57,037 bases of DNA from a candidate division FCPU426 bacterium (GCA_003152075.1 PLZG01000050.1:1-57037), one strand, 5' to 3'; shown: positions 46,729 to 54,796, counted from the first letter of the stretch. The notes: a model not told the origin generated them from the sequence alone. Made by a program: numbers and translations.

Positions 46729-48786
46729 ATGAAAAACCTCTGGTCAGATAAAGACTCCAAAAAACTATCGGGCGTGGAAATGCTCGCCTACACCAGCCGC
46801 TTGATCGGGGCCAATCCGGATTTGGTGGTTTGGGGTGGGGGCAATAGCTCCATCAAGTGCCTCGAGCCAGACCATAAGGGCCAGGAAACCCAGGTCATGT
46901 ACATCAAGGGGTCTGGGTCGGACATGCGAACCATTGAAAAGAAGCATTTCACCCGGCTTCGCCTGGAGGAACTCCAATTGTTGGAGGAGCGGGAGGCCAT
47001 GACCGACGAGGAAATGGTGGAATACCTGGGGCACACCATGATGGGCGGCAACCAGCCCCGGCCTTCCATTGAGACCCTGCTTCACGCTTTTGTGCCCCAT
47101 GATCATGTCTATCACACCCATGCGGACGCTATTACCTCCCTCACAGATACCCCTGGGAGCCAGGCCCTGATCCGCAAGCTGTTCGGGAAAGAATTAGGTT
47201 TCGTTCCATATACAAGGCCGGGTTTTACCCTTTCCAAGTGGGTAGGGAAGATCGCTAAGGTGGACTTGAACTTGAAAGGCGTGATCCTGGACAAGCATGG
47301 CTTAATCACCTGGGGCAGGACCGCCAAGGAAGCCTATGACCGGACCATTAGTTTTTGCTCAAAGGCGGAGAAGTTCATTCAGGCCGCCAAACGTAAAAGG
47401 CCCGCCTCTCTTGGTCGGGTGACGGTTAAGCCTGGCTCTTTGGTGGAGGGCCTAAAGCGGAGGGTAGACCTGCTACCGGTTATCCGTGGAACTGTCAGTG
47501 AAAGCCAGAGGATGATCCTGCTTTTCGACGACTCACCAGAGGTTTTGGATTTTATCGGCCGTCCAGGCGCGGCAAGGGCTTCCCAGTTGGGGCCCATGAC
47601 GCCGGACCATATCATGCACATCAAACCCAAGCCCCTTTTTATCCAAAACCCCTCAAAAGACCCTGCTAAGTTGGCTCAACAGTTAAAGGCCGGGCTTCTG
47701 CTATATAAGAAAAACTATCTAAGTTATTTCAACCGCTATAAGGACCCGAAGCTTACTCAGCTTGACCCCTATCCTCGGATCATCCTGATTCCTGGCTTGG
47801 GTATGGTTACCACCGGCAAGAATTGGCAGGCGGCGAAAATCGTTCAGGACCTTTACCACCATAACCTGCGGGTTATCCAGAACTCTTCCGCCATCAGCCG
47901 GTTCCAAGCGATCAACGAGAAGGAAATACACCGTTTCGAGTATTGGCCCTTGGAAAACTACAAGCTGACCCTCCTCCCCAAGGAAAAGGAATTCTCCCGC
48001 CAGGTCGTTTTGGTGACGGGCGGGGCCAGCGGAATCGGCCGGGCCACTGCCTTTGCTTTCGCGCGGGAGGGCGCCCAGGTATTCGTGACGGACTTGAACG
48101 TCCAGGGAACGACTGAAACGGTCGAGGCTATTTGCCAAAAATATGGAGCCCACGCAGCGGAAGGCTGTGTCTTGAATGTGGGGGATGAGAAGGGTGTCCA
48201 AACCGCCTTTGAAAAATGCGTCTTGGCTTTCGGGGGATTGGACATTGTTTTTTCAAACGCCGGTGTGGCCAAGAGCTCGTCGATCAAGAATTTAACCCTG
48301 CCCGAATGGGAGCAAAACCTGAAGGTGAACGCCACGGGCCATTTTCTGGTAGCCCGGGAAGCGGTGCGGATACTCCAGAAGCAAGGCTTGGGCGGGAATT
48401 TCGTGTTGAACGCCACCAAAAACGTCACCGCCCCGGGCAAGGATTTCGCCGCTTACAGTTCATCCAAGGCCGCCTCGGTCCAATTGGCCCGTATCCTGGC
48501 TATTGAACATGGGGAAGACGGCATCCGGGTGAATATCGTGAACCCCGACGCGGTTTTTGAAGGTTCCAAACTGTGGGAACAAATGAGCCGCCAAAGGGCC
48601 AAGGCCCACGGTGTTTCGATTGAGAAACTTAAAGAGTTTTATGTCCAGAGGAACCTACTGAAAGTCCAGGTCCGGGCTGAGGATGTGGCAGAGGCCGTCC
48701 TGTTTCTAGCTTCTTCCCGGGCCGCCAAAACAACAGGGGCCATGTTGCCCGTTGATGGTGGGGTCAAGGAAGCTTTTCTGAGGTAA
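46729..48786 (+). CDS. Bifunctional class II aldolase / short-chain dehydrogenase (RhaD-like fusion)
   Basis: The 685-residue protein fuses two enzymes. Residues about 1-400 are a class II (adducin-like) aldolase with Zn ligands in HVYHTHADA (His129, His131) and a later DKHGLITWG. Residues about 420-685 are an SDR: TGGASGIG (from Thr430) for NAD(P), NAG in IVFSNAGVAKSS, and the catalytic YSSSK (Tyr576, Lys580). Such fusions include the rhamnulose-1-phosphate aldolase/lactaldehyde dehydrogenase of some rhamnose pathways, in which the aldehyde product is handled by the second domain. An upstream PfkB kinase, rather than the usual FGGY rhamnulokinase, makes the substrate uncertain. Both active sites look intact. 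Confidence 0.9.
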   Translation: MKNLWSDKDSKKLSGVEMLAYTSRLIGANPDLVVWGGGNSSIKCLEPDHKGQETQVMYIKGSGSDMRTIEKKHFTRLRLEELQLLEEREAMTDEEMVEYLGHTMMGGNQPRPSIETLLHAFVPHDHVYHTHADAITSLTDTPGSQALIRKLFGKELGFVPYTRPGFTLSKWVGKIAKVDLNLKGVILDKHGLITWGRTAKEAYDRTISFCSKAEKFIQAAKRKRPASLGRVTVKPGSLVEGLKRRVDLLPVIRGTVSESQRMILLFDDSPEVLDFIGRPGAARASQLGPMTPDHIMHIKPKPLFIQNPSKDPAKLAQQLKAGLLLYKKNYLSYFNRYKDPKLTQLDPYPRIILIPGLGMVTTGKNWQAAKIVQDLYHHNLRVIQNSSAISRFQAINEKEIHRFEYWPLENYKLTLLPKEKEFSRQVVLVTGGASGIGRATAFAFAREGAQVFVTDLNVQGTTETVEAICQKYGAHAAEGCVLNVGDEKGVQTAFEKCVLAFGGLDIVFSNAGVAKSSSIKNLTLPEWEQNLKVNATGHFLVAREAVRILQKQGLGGNFVLNATKNVTAPGKDFAAYSSSKAASVQLARILAIEHGEDGIRVNIVNPDAVFEGSKLWEQMSRQRAKAHGVSIEKLKEFYVQRNLLKVQVRAEDVAEAVLFLASSRAAKTTGAMLPVDGGVKEAFLR

Positions 48787-48790
48787 TCCA

Positions 48791-49039
48791 TTGAGTCCGC
48801 GGTCAAAAAAACCATTCCTCGACATTTACCCGTTGGCGCGAAAGATCATTGTTGCTGCCATCGGTGGCACGGTTTTTCTTTTCGGGGTCGCGCTCATTTT
48901 TCTTCCAGGCCCCTCGATTCTTGTCATCCCAGTGGGTTTGGGAATTTTGGCCACGGAGTTTATTTGGGCACGCCGGTTATTGAAGCGCCTAAAGGACAAA
49001 ATCAATGAACTCAGGGGAAAGCCGGGTTCAAAACGTTAA
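48791..49039 (+). CDS. Small PGPGW-family transmembrane protein
   Basis: The 82-residue product has two hydrophobic segments (IIVAAIGGTVFLFGVALIFL and ILVIPVGLGILATEFIWA) linked by PGPS, then a basic helix (RRLLKRLKDKINELRGK). This resembles the 'PGPGW' putative transmembrane family, in which a two-helix hairpin carries a conserved PGPG-type turn. The start is TTG at 48791, 4 bases after the previous stop, suggesting co-transcription with the aldolase/SDR gene. Its stop overlaps the stop of the minus-strand phosphotransferase gene. Function unknown. Confidence 0.72.
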   Translation: MSPRSKKPFLDIYPLARKIIVAAIGGTVFLFGVALIFLPGPSILVIPVGLGILATEFIWARRLLKRLKDKINELRGKPGSKR

Positions 49040-50946
49040 TAAACCACAAAATGCTCGTCGGCCTGGCTTCGCATCTGTTTGAGGATTATCCGGTCAAATC
49101 CTTTGATTAAATCATTTTTCTCTTCCGGGTCACTGGCCAAGTCAAATACCCGTTCCATTCTTGGCTGATTACCTTCCGCGGCAAGAAGGCGGGAATATTT
49201 TAATATCCTTCCTTGGTCGTAATAAACTACAGCGCCTCGGTTTCCCTGCCGGGCCGAAGGACTCAAGTGATAACTCCAGAATTTTGTCCTTTTCCGTAAT
49301 AGGGATTGTCCCTGCCAGGTAGTGGGAATATCCAGGCCCGCTAAGTCCACCAGGGTGGGGGCCACGTCCCACAAGGTCGCGAAATTGGTATCCGGGAAAG
49401 AGGGCAGGGGTTTAGACCCGAAAAAGAGAAGGGGAACCCTGAGGATAGGCTCGGAAACAAAACGCCCATGGCCAAATTGCCCATCCTCGCCCAACCTTTG
49501 TCCGTGGTCGGCGGTGAAAGCCCCCACATAGTCCGCCAAGTAACCCTTCCGCCGGAGCTTTTCCATGATTTGCCCAATGATGGCGTCCCCCTGAAGTATC
49601 CGGTCGTCATACATATTGATAGCCCCTTGTTTTTCCTCCAAAAAGTCGGGGGAATCCGGATGAAAAAAATAACTCGCCAGATTGATGACCGGTTTGTATT
49701 GGAGATAACTGTCCTGTAAGTAGCCTGCCTCGTGAACGGACATTAAATGATAGCAAAGAAAATGGCGCCCACCATCGTCCGGCGCTAGGCCGTCCGTCAG
49801 TTCCAAAAGCATCCGGTCGTCATTGACGCCATTGGGACCGGGATGGATTTTGCCGTCGATAAACACATCTATCTTTTTACCAAAAGACTTGTTGAAATTG
49901 CACCAGATACTATCTCCGGAATAAAAGTGAATCGCTTTAAAGCCATTATCGGAAAGATTGTCTGACAGGGAATAAATCAAATTGCTGATATCCTTTGTTT
50001 CTTTCGAGCTCATGATGGACATCTGGCCGGTGGCTGATTCGGAACCGTTGGAAAGGACCCAGTCGATTTTTCGCGATAAGGGAGGGTGGTCAAGGGTTGA
50101 AAGGTAGGGATTGACGGGCCTGGGATAGCCGTAAAAGGTGAGGTGGTCGGCCCGAAGGGCGTCCACCACGAAAAGAATGACGTTCCTGGCGCGGGGGGTC
50201 AGGTGGCGGAGGGACGCGGCCGCCGCCCGGTCTTTCTCTGCCGCCAGCAGCCTTTCCTTGTTCAAGGAAAACTGAAAATCGGAATTCTTGAAAAAACCAA
50301 CCACGGGATCATGCCTAAAGTGCCCGAAAAACTTCAGATGAGGATTAAGGGAGAAGAGCGATAGGGCGATAATAACCCAGACGGATGATCCCGCCAGGAA
50401 AAAGATTCTTCTTCGCCGTGGGCTATGACGTCGAAACCTGTCCGTCAGCGCTTCTATTCCCCGATGGAATTCAGAGCCCTTCCACTGGAAGTATGAGATG
50501 AGACCAGTCATCGGGATAACCAATGCCGCGACGGGAACTAACAATGGAATCCCAGTTTCCCGGCCCAGGTTGAAGATATCCCCCAGAAACAACCAGGCGG
50601 CGTCATAAGTCACGACTGAACCGATTTTGAAATTTCCGATCAGGGCGCAAAGGTAGATGAAGAACAAGAAAGAATAACTCAAGGCGGGAACCAGCATCGA
50701 CAACCGGACAGCCGTTTTGGGGCCGAGGGGACGCGCGCTCCAGCGGGCCACCAAAGAAAGCAAACCCGTATTCACGATCCAAAATCCAAGGGCGATGAAG
50801 TGCTCACCCACAAAATGGATGTCCCTCAAGTAGCCGAAAAAAAAGAAAAGGACATAAAAAAATCCCATAAAAAGGGGAATGCCGGCCAAGAGTCGAATAA
50901 AGGATTTAATTTCCGGTGAAAGGTTTAGTTTGGGAATCGAGGTCAT
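49036..50946 (-). CDS. Membrane alkaline-phosphatase-superfamily enzyme (sulfatase/phosphoethanolamine-transferase fold)
   Basis: The 636-residue protein has an N-terminal membrane domain of about five helices (to about 200) and a soluble C-terminal domain. That domain contains VILFVVDALRADHLTFYGY (metal-binding Asp262), SESATGQMS (Thr306 where sulfatases carry the modified Cys/Ser) and TADHGQRLGEDGQFGHGR with the second metal site. The CxPxR sulfatase signature is missing and a Thr replaces the nucleophile, as in EptA and LtaS phosphotransferases. So addition or removal of a phosphoryl-alcohol group on an envelope glycan or lipid is more likely than sulfatase activity. Its 3' end overlaps the PGPGW gene by 4 bases on the opposite strand. 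Substrate not known. Confidence 0.8.
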   Translation of the reverse strand: MTSIPKLNLSPEIKSFIRLLAGIPLFMGFFYVLFFFFGYLRDIHFVGEHFIALGFWIVNTGLLSLVARWSARPLGPKTAVRLSMLVPALSYSFLFFIYLCALIGNFKIGSVVTYDAAWLFLGDIFNLGRETGIPLLVPVAALVIPMTGLISYFQWKGSEFHRGIEALTDRFRRHSPRRRRIFFLAGSSVWVIIALSLFSLNPHLKFFGHFRHDPVVGFFKNSDFQFSLNKERLLAAEKDRAAAASLRHLTPRARNVILFVVDALRADHLTFYGYPRPVNPYLSTLDHPPLSRKIDWVLSNGSESATGQMSIMSSKETKDISNLIYSLSDNLSDNGFKAIHFYSGDSIWCNFNKSFGKKIDVFIDGKIHPGPNGVNDDRMLLELTDGLAPDDGGRHFLCYHLMSVHEAGYLQDSYLQYKPVINLASYFFHPDSPDFLEEKQGAINMYDDRILQGDAIIGQIMEKLRRKGYLADYVGAFTADHGQRLGEDGQFGHGRFVSEPILRVPLLFFGSKPLPSFPDTNFATLWDVAPTLVDLAGLDIPTTWQGQSLLRKRTKFWSYHLSPSARQGNRGAVVYYDQGRILKYSRLLAAEGNQPRMERVFDLASDPEEKNDLIKGFDRIILKQMRSQADEHFVVY

Positions 50947-51120
50947 TTTTCAAGCCGTGGTGGTTTTTAGTTTTCGGTCAATCTCTTGCTTAGCATATTT
51001 GGATTAAGACGTTTGAATCCAGCTAAAAGAGCTGATTTTGAGCCTCATCGAAATCAATTCCTGAAAAAACCAGGCTGATAAATCTCCTTAATTTTTCCAT
51101 TTCAGGGAAGCGAAGCGGTT

Positions 51121-51126
51121 TATAAT
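51121..51126 (+). promoter_or_regulatory. Possible -10 element for pfp
   Basis: TATAAT lies 24 bases before the ATG at 51151. The best upstream -35 candidates (TTTCAG at 51100, 15-base spacing) are poor, so this rests on the -10 alone. It would give a very short leader. Confidence 0.35.
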
Positions 51127-51150
51127 ACGGCCCATTTCCCGGAGGTATTC

Positions 51151-52824
51151 ATGAACCCAATGAAATCCAACATTTCCGCCTTGCAGGCCGTCCGCACGGC
51201 CTATAAGCCTAAGCTCCCCAAAGTTCTTGCCGGCAATCCTTCCAAGGTAGCGGTCAAGAAAGGAAAGGCCACTCGAGCCATTGCGGATGGCCAGGAAATT
51301 CAACGGATTTTCCAGCAAACTTATGGCCAGCAAGAAGTTTCTTTCGGGCAGGGGAAAGCGCCCGCTTCCTTTAAGAAGCCGATCAACGTTGCCTTGGTCC
51401 TTTCCGGCGGCCAAGCCCCGGGGGGGCATAACGTGGTGGCGGGACTTTTTGATGGGCTCAGGAAACTTAACAAGAAGAACAGGCTTATTGGTTATCTTGG
51501 CGGGCCTTCCGGTCTTCTCGAAAATAAGAAAATAGAAATCACCGACAAACTATTGATGAAATACCGCAATACGGGCGGGTTCGACATCATCGGTTCGGGC
51601 CGCACCAAGCTGGAAACCCATGAACAATTCGAAATGGTGCGTAAAAACCTGATGGAAGAGGGAATCACGGCCCTCGTAGTGGTCGGCGGGGATGATTCGA
51701 ATACCAACGCGGCGGTATTGGCCGAGCATTTTAAGCACCATAACACCCCTATCCGGGTGATTGGTTGTCCCAAGACTATCGACGGCGATCTGAAGAACGA
51801 GCAAATCGAGGTGAGCTTCGGTTTCGATACCGCCACCAAGGTTTATGCCGAGCTGGCGGGCAACGTGGGCCGGGACTGCCTTTCGGCCAAGAAGTACTGG
51901 CATTTCATTAAGGTTATGGGACGTTCGGCCAGCCACATCGCCCTGGAAGTGGCGCTGAAGGCGCACCCCAATATCTGCCTGATCTCCGAGGAAGTGGCGG
52001 CCAACCAATCGACCCTGGATCAGATCATCGAACAGGTAGCCCAAGTGGTGGCCGATCGCGCCGCGAAGAAGATGAATTATGGCGTGGCCATCATTCCTGA
52101 GGGTCTTTTGGAATTCATTCCCGAAATCAAGTTACTTATCAGTGAACTGAACGACTTGATGGCTCATCACCCGGACGTCGATAAAATGGAAACGGCTGAG
52201 GAAAAAATATCTTTCGTGAAGCAAAAATTGAGCGCGGAGTCCAAGAACGCTTTTCAAACCCTGCCCCATTCCATCCAGGTCCAACTTTTGGCCGACCGGG
52301 ACCCCCATGGCAACGTACAGGTTTCTAAGATTGAGACCGAGAAGCTTTTGATCGAGGCGGTGGATCAAAAGCTGAAGCATTGGAAACGGGAAGGCAAATT
52401 CCATGGTAAGTTCTCTGGCCAGGGTCATTTCTTCGGTTATGAGGGCCGTTGCGCGGATCCCTCCAATTTTGACGCCGATTATTGTTACTCGCTGGGGTTC
52501 ACGGCTTCTTACCTGGTGGCCGCCGGGTTGACGGGTTACCTTTCCAGCGTGCGGGACCTTTTGAAGCCGGCTGCCCAATGGAAGGCTGGGGGTGTGCCCT
52601 TGACCATGATGATGAACCTGGAGCGCCGCCACGGGAAGGACAAGGCCGTCATTCGAAAAGCTTTGGTGGAGCTCAAGGGAAAGCCTTTCAAGGCTTTCGC
52701 CGCCTTACGAAAAAAATGGGCAGGCGAGGATGATTTCACTAGTCCCGGACCTATCCAATTCTGGGGCCCTTCGGAAGTGGCCGATTCGGTGCCGGAAACC
52801 TTAAGACTTGAGCGTGGGAAGTAA
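51151..52824 (+). CDS. pfp: Pyrophosphate-dependent 6-phosphofructokinase
   Basis: Interconverts fructose 6-phosphate and fructose 1,6-bisphosphate using pyrophosphate, so it can serve glycolysis and gluconeogenesis. The 557-residue length fits the long PFP class (plant beta-subunit/Borrelia/Bacteroides-like). VLSGGQAPGGHNVV is the pyrophosphate/phosphate loop. VVVGGDDSNTNA has the Gly-Gly-Asp-Asp signature (181-182) whose second Asp excludes ATP. PKTIDGDL (207-214) holds the catalytic Asp, and KVMGRSASHIALE the sugar-phosphate site. GGAGG is 5 bases before the ATG. Together with class I aldolase it defines a PPi-based glycolytic step. It precedes the frameshifted RDD gene. Confidence 0.95.
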   Translation: MNPMKSNISALQAVRTAYKPKLPKVLAGNPSKVAVKKGKATRAIADGQEIQRIFQQTYGQQEVSFGQGKAPASFKKPINVALVLSGGQAPGGHNVVAGLFDGLRKLNKKNRLIGYLGGPSGLLENKKIEITDKLLMKYRNTGGFDIIGSGRTKLETHEQFEMVRKNLMEEGITALVVVGGDDSNTNAAVLAEHFKHHNTPIRVIGCPKTIDGDLKNEQIEVSFGFDTATKVYAELAGNVGRDCLSAKKYWHFIKVMGRSASHIALEVALKAHPNICLISEEVAANQSTLDQIIEQVAQVVADRAAKKMNYGVAIIPEGLLEFIPEIKLLISELNDLMAHHPDVDKMETAEEKISFVKQKLSAESKNAFQTLPHSIQVQLLADRDPHGNVQVSKIETEKLLIEAVDQKLKHWKREGKFHGKFSGQGHFFGYEGRCADPSNFDADYCYSLGFTASYLVAAGLTGYLSSVRDLLKPAAQWKAGGVPLTMMMNLERRHGKDKAVIRKALVELKGKPFKAFAALRKKWAGEDDFTSPGPIQFWGPSEVADSVPETLRLERGK

Positions 52825-52833
52825 GTAATAAAT

Positions 52834-53401
52834 ATGGAAGCCCGGATTTTTTCCGATGCGGGCGAATGGACCTGCCCCAAATGCGGGGAAAAAGCGATGG
52901 GGCCCAATTGCGGCCGTTGCAAGTTCTGTATCTACGCCGGTATTCTGCCCCGAGTCTTTTCCTCTATCATTGATAAGCTTTTTATCGTATCCGCCGGCCC
53001 AACTCTTCCTTCTTACACGCAATTATTCACTCACTCATTTTTTGGTAGTAACCCTGGTGGGGTTTCTCTTTTATCGGTTTTATCACATCGGCTGTGTGGC
53101 CCTGTGGGGCCAGACACCCGGCAAGATGGCGGCCAAGATTAAAGTGATGAAAGTGGATGGTTCCCCCGCTACTTGGCTCAACGCCCTGTTGCGGAATTCT
53201 GTGGAAACCCTTTTGGCCTTTCTGGCTTTATACCTGGAAATGAGGGCGCTTTCCCTGGTTTCGCCCGCGACATTCGCCGCGACAGATATCTCAAAGAGAC
53301 TCGATTTGATCAATACCCTAGTTCCCGAATGGGCCGGTGGGATTGGCTTGGCCACCCAAGCTTTTGTATTGAGCGAGTTTGTGGTTTTATTCCTGAATTA
53401 A
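52834..53401 (+). pseudogene. Frameshifted zinc-ribbon/RDD-family membrane protein
   Basis: The first frame (from ATG 52834) encodes a zinc ribbon (CPKCGEKAMGPNCGRCKFC, four to six Cys) and then ILPRVFSSIIDKLFI, the start of an RDD domain. From the T6 run at 53038-53043 the continuation lies in the next frame: FLVVTLVGFLFYRFYHIGC and TPGKMAAKIKVMKVDGSPATW, the conserved second half of RDD, to a stop at 53401. Removing one T (T5) restores one protein of about 188 residues. Both halves look conserved, so the indel is recent or a consensus error at a homopolymer. RDD proteins are small membrane proteins of mostly unknown role, some suggested as Na+/H+ antiporters. It follows pfp by 9 bases. Confidence 0.75.
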
Positions 53402-53533
53402 AGAAGAAGCGGGCCATCCGTGATTTCATCGCTGGCACGGTAGTTATTCACGACCCCCCGTTTGCCCCTTTTGCCATTGCGCCGGGTCGAAATTCCTCCC
53501 CAATAACCAGTTTAAAAGGCCCTTTTTTCATAT

Positions 53534-53563
53534 TGCATTCAAAAGGCCTGGGGCCCTATACTT
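53534..53563 (+). promoter_or_regulatory. Promoter for the rpsF operon
   Basis: TTGCAT (53534-53539) and TATACT (53558-53563) are 18 bases apart, giving a start near 53570 and a leader of about 128 bases before rpsF. Consensus-based and untested. Confidence 0.5.
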
Positions 53564-53569
53564 CACCTC

Positions 53570-53697
53570 CCCTGGGGCTTACCCCGGGGTTTGTTCCCGC
53601 CTCAAGCCGCAAGGCTTACCGCAGGAACCTTGTTCCTCCGAGCAATACAAGAGGAACTATCCTCATCCCCGATGAGGAATCCAAAGGGAGGTAGTTC
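53570..53697 (+). promoter_or_regulatory. Structured rpsF leader, possible autoregulatory site
   Basis: CCCCTGGGG/CCCCGGGG arms (about 53573-53593), a CAAGG/CCTTG stem (53611-53633), and a compound hairpin before the start codon: GAACTA (53654-53659) pairs with TAGTTC (53692-53697), with CCTCATC-CCC-GATGAGG (53661-53677) inside and the Shine-Dalgarno GGGAGG (53686-53691) in the internal loop. Many bacteria regulate this operon by S6:S18 binding to the rpsF leader; I cannot confirm that motif here. The region from 53402 to 53570 otherwise holds no gene. Confidence 0.5.
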
Positions 53698-54255
53698 ATG
53701 TCGACTCTATTGAAATACGACGTCATTTACATTTTGGATCCCAACGCGACAACCGAGGAAGCGGCCGTCGTTTCCACGAAGATTGAGCAGATCGTCGCCG
53801 ACGCCAAGGGAACGGTACTCAAGAAAGACGATTGGGGCAAGCGCCGTTTGGCCTACATGGTGAAGAAAAACCGGGAAGGCCATTATATCTTCTTCCACCT
53901 TTCCATCTCGACCGAGACCATCGCAGAAGTCACGCGTAACCTTCGGCTCTTGGAAAAAGTCATCAAGTTCTCCGTTGTGAAAGACACCATCAGCCACCTG
54001 AAAGCCAAGGTCAAGCCGGTCCGCGTCGGAAAGAGCGCCGATACCTCAGGCGCCCATTCGACCCATTCCCGCTCTGGCCCCCGTTCCTCAAGCTCTGGCC
54101 CGAGCCGCTCTAGCGCCCCGATGAACCCGGGTTCTTCAAGCCCTTCGAGCGCCCCTGTACAGGCAAGCGCGCCCCAGGCTGCCTCAGCACCAGCCGCTCC
54201 GGCAGAGGCTCCAACCCCTTCGGCAACTCCCGCGACTCCCAGCACTAACCCCTAA
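53698..54255 (+). CDS. rpsF: 30S ribosomal protein S6 with long low-complexity tail
   Basis: S6 binds 16S rRNA with S18 in the small-subunit platform. Residues about 1-100 are a normal S6 (YDVIYILDPNATTEEAAVV, DDWGKRRLAYMVKKNREGHYIFFHLS in outline, TRNLRLLEKVIKFSVVK). The remaining 80 residues are a Ser/Pro/Ala-rich, Arg-poor tail (SRSGPRSSSSGPSRSSAPMN, then APAAPAEAPTPSATPATPS), much longer than the usual short acidic or basic extensions. GGGAGG is 6 bases before the ATG. It is the first gene of rpsF-ssb-rpsR-DUF2232-rplI, a widely conserved order. The tail is probably disordered; its role is unknown. Confidence 0.95.
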   Translation: MSTLLKYDVIYILDPNATTEEAAVVSTKIEQIVADAKGTVLKKDDWGKRRLAYMVKKNREGHYIFFHLSISTETIAEVTRNLRLLEKVIKFSVVKDTISHLKAKVKPVRVGKSADTSGAHSTHSRSGPRSSSSGPSRSSAPMNPGSSSPSSAPVQASAPQAASAPAAPAEAPTPSATPATPSTNP

Positions 54256-54284
54256 CGCTTTTTATTTAGTAAGAGGGAGAAACC

Positions 54285-54713
54285 ATGCCGAATTTTAATA
54301 AAGTCTTCTTGATGGGCAATTTGACGAAAGATCCTGAGCTTCGTTATACGGCCGGGGGAGCCCCGGTTGCCAATCTTCGCATGGCCATTAACCGCAAGTA
54401 CAAGGGCAAGGATGGCGGCGAAAAAGAGGACGTCTGTTTCGTGACCGTGGTGGTTTGGAACAAGTCGGCGGAAGCGGCTGGGCAGTACCTCAAAAAGGGC
54501 GACCCGCTCTTTGTTGAGGGGCGCCTCCAAAGCCGGACTTGGGAAACCGACGATAAGCAAAAACGTAGCATCATGGAAGTGGTGGCGGAACGCATCCAGT
54601 TCCTTAACCGCGGCAAGGGTGGCGGAAGTGAAACGCCCCATGACGCCGTGGAAGAGGAAGGCGCCCCGCAGGGACCGGCCGCTTCGGGCAGTGAAGAGGA
54701 TATTCCTTTTTAA
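54285..54713 (+). CDS. ssb: Single-stranded DNA-binding protein
   Basis: Binds ssDNA as a tetramer in replication and repair. The 142-residue product has one OB fold (MPNFNKVFLMGNLTKDPELR, TAGGAPVANLRMAINRK, FVTVVVWNKSAEAAGQYLKKGDPLFVEGRLQSRTW in outline) and a short acidic tail ending EEDIPF, the conserved protein-interaction tip. The linker between them is brief and Gly/Glu-rich. GAGGGAGA precedes the ATG by about 6 bases. It lies 29 bases after rpsF. Between ssb and rpsR sits a palindromic repeat, which may attenuate downstream expression. Confidence 0.97.
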   Translation: MPNFNKVFLMGNLTKDPELRYTAGGAPVANLRMAINRKYKGKDGGEKEDVCFVTVVVWNKSAEAAGQYLKKGDPLFVEGRLQSRTWETDDKQKRSIMEVVAERIQFLNRGKGGGSETPHDAVEEEGAPQGPAASGSEEDIPF

Positions 54714-54723
54714 TTAACCAATT

Positions 54724-54772
54724 GTAGGTGCGGCAGTTATGACGCCCCGGGCGCGATAAATCGCGCCCCTAC
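54724..54772. repeat. REP-like palindromic element within the ribosomal operon
   Basis: GTAGGTGCG (54724-54732) and CGCCCCTAC (54764-54772) are near-inverted ends. Inside, GGGCGCGAT-AA-ATCGCGCCC (54749-54768) is a perfect 9-bp stem. The right end matches the element at 44451-44530 (GATAAATC.CGCCCCTAC). It lies between ssb and rpsR and would form a strong hairpin in the operon mRNA. Confidence 0.8.
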
Positions 54773-54796
54773 CAATGAAAATCAAGGAGATAGAAA

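Noticed and set aside
53173-53694. 173-codon plus-strand ORF overlapping the RDD gene and the rpsF leader
   Set aside because: Out of frame with the conserved RDD second half and lacking domain features; it crosses the likely rpsF promoter and leader.
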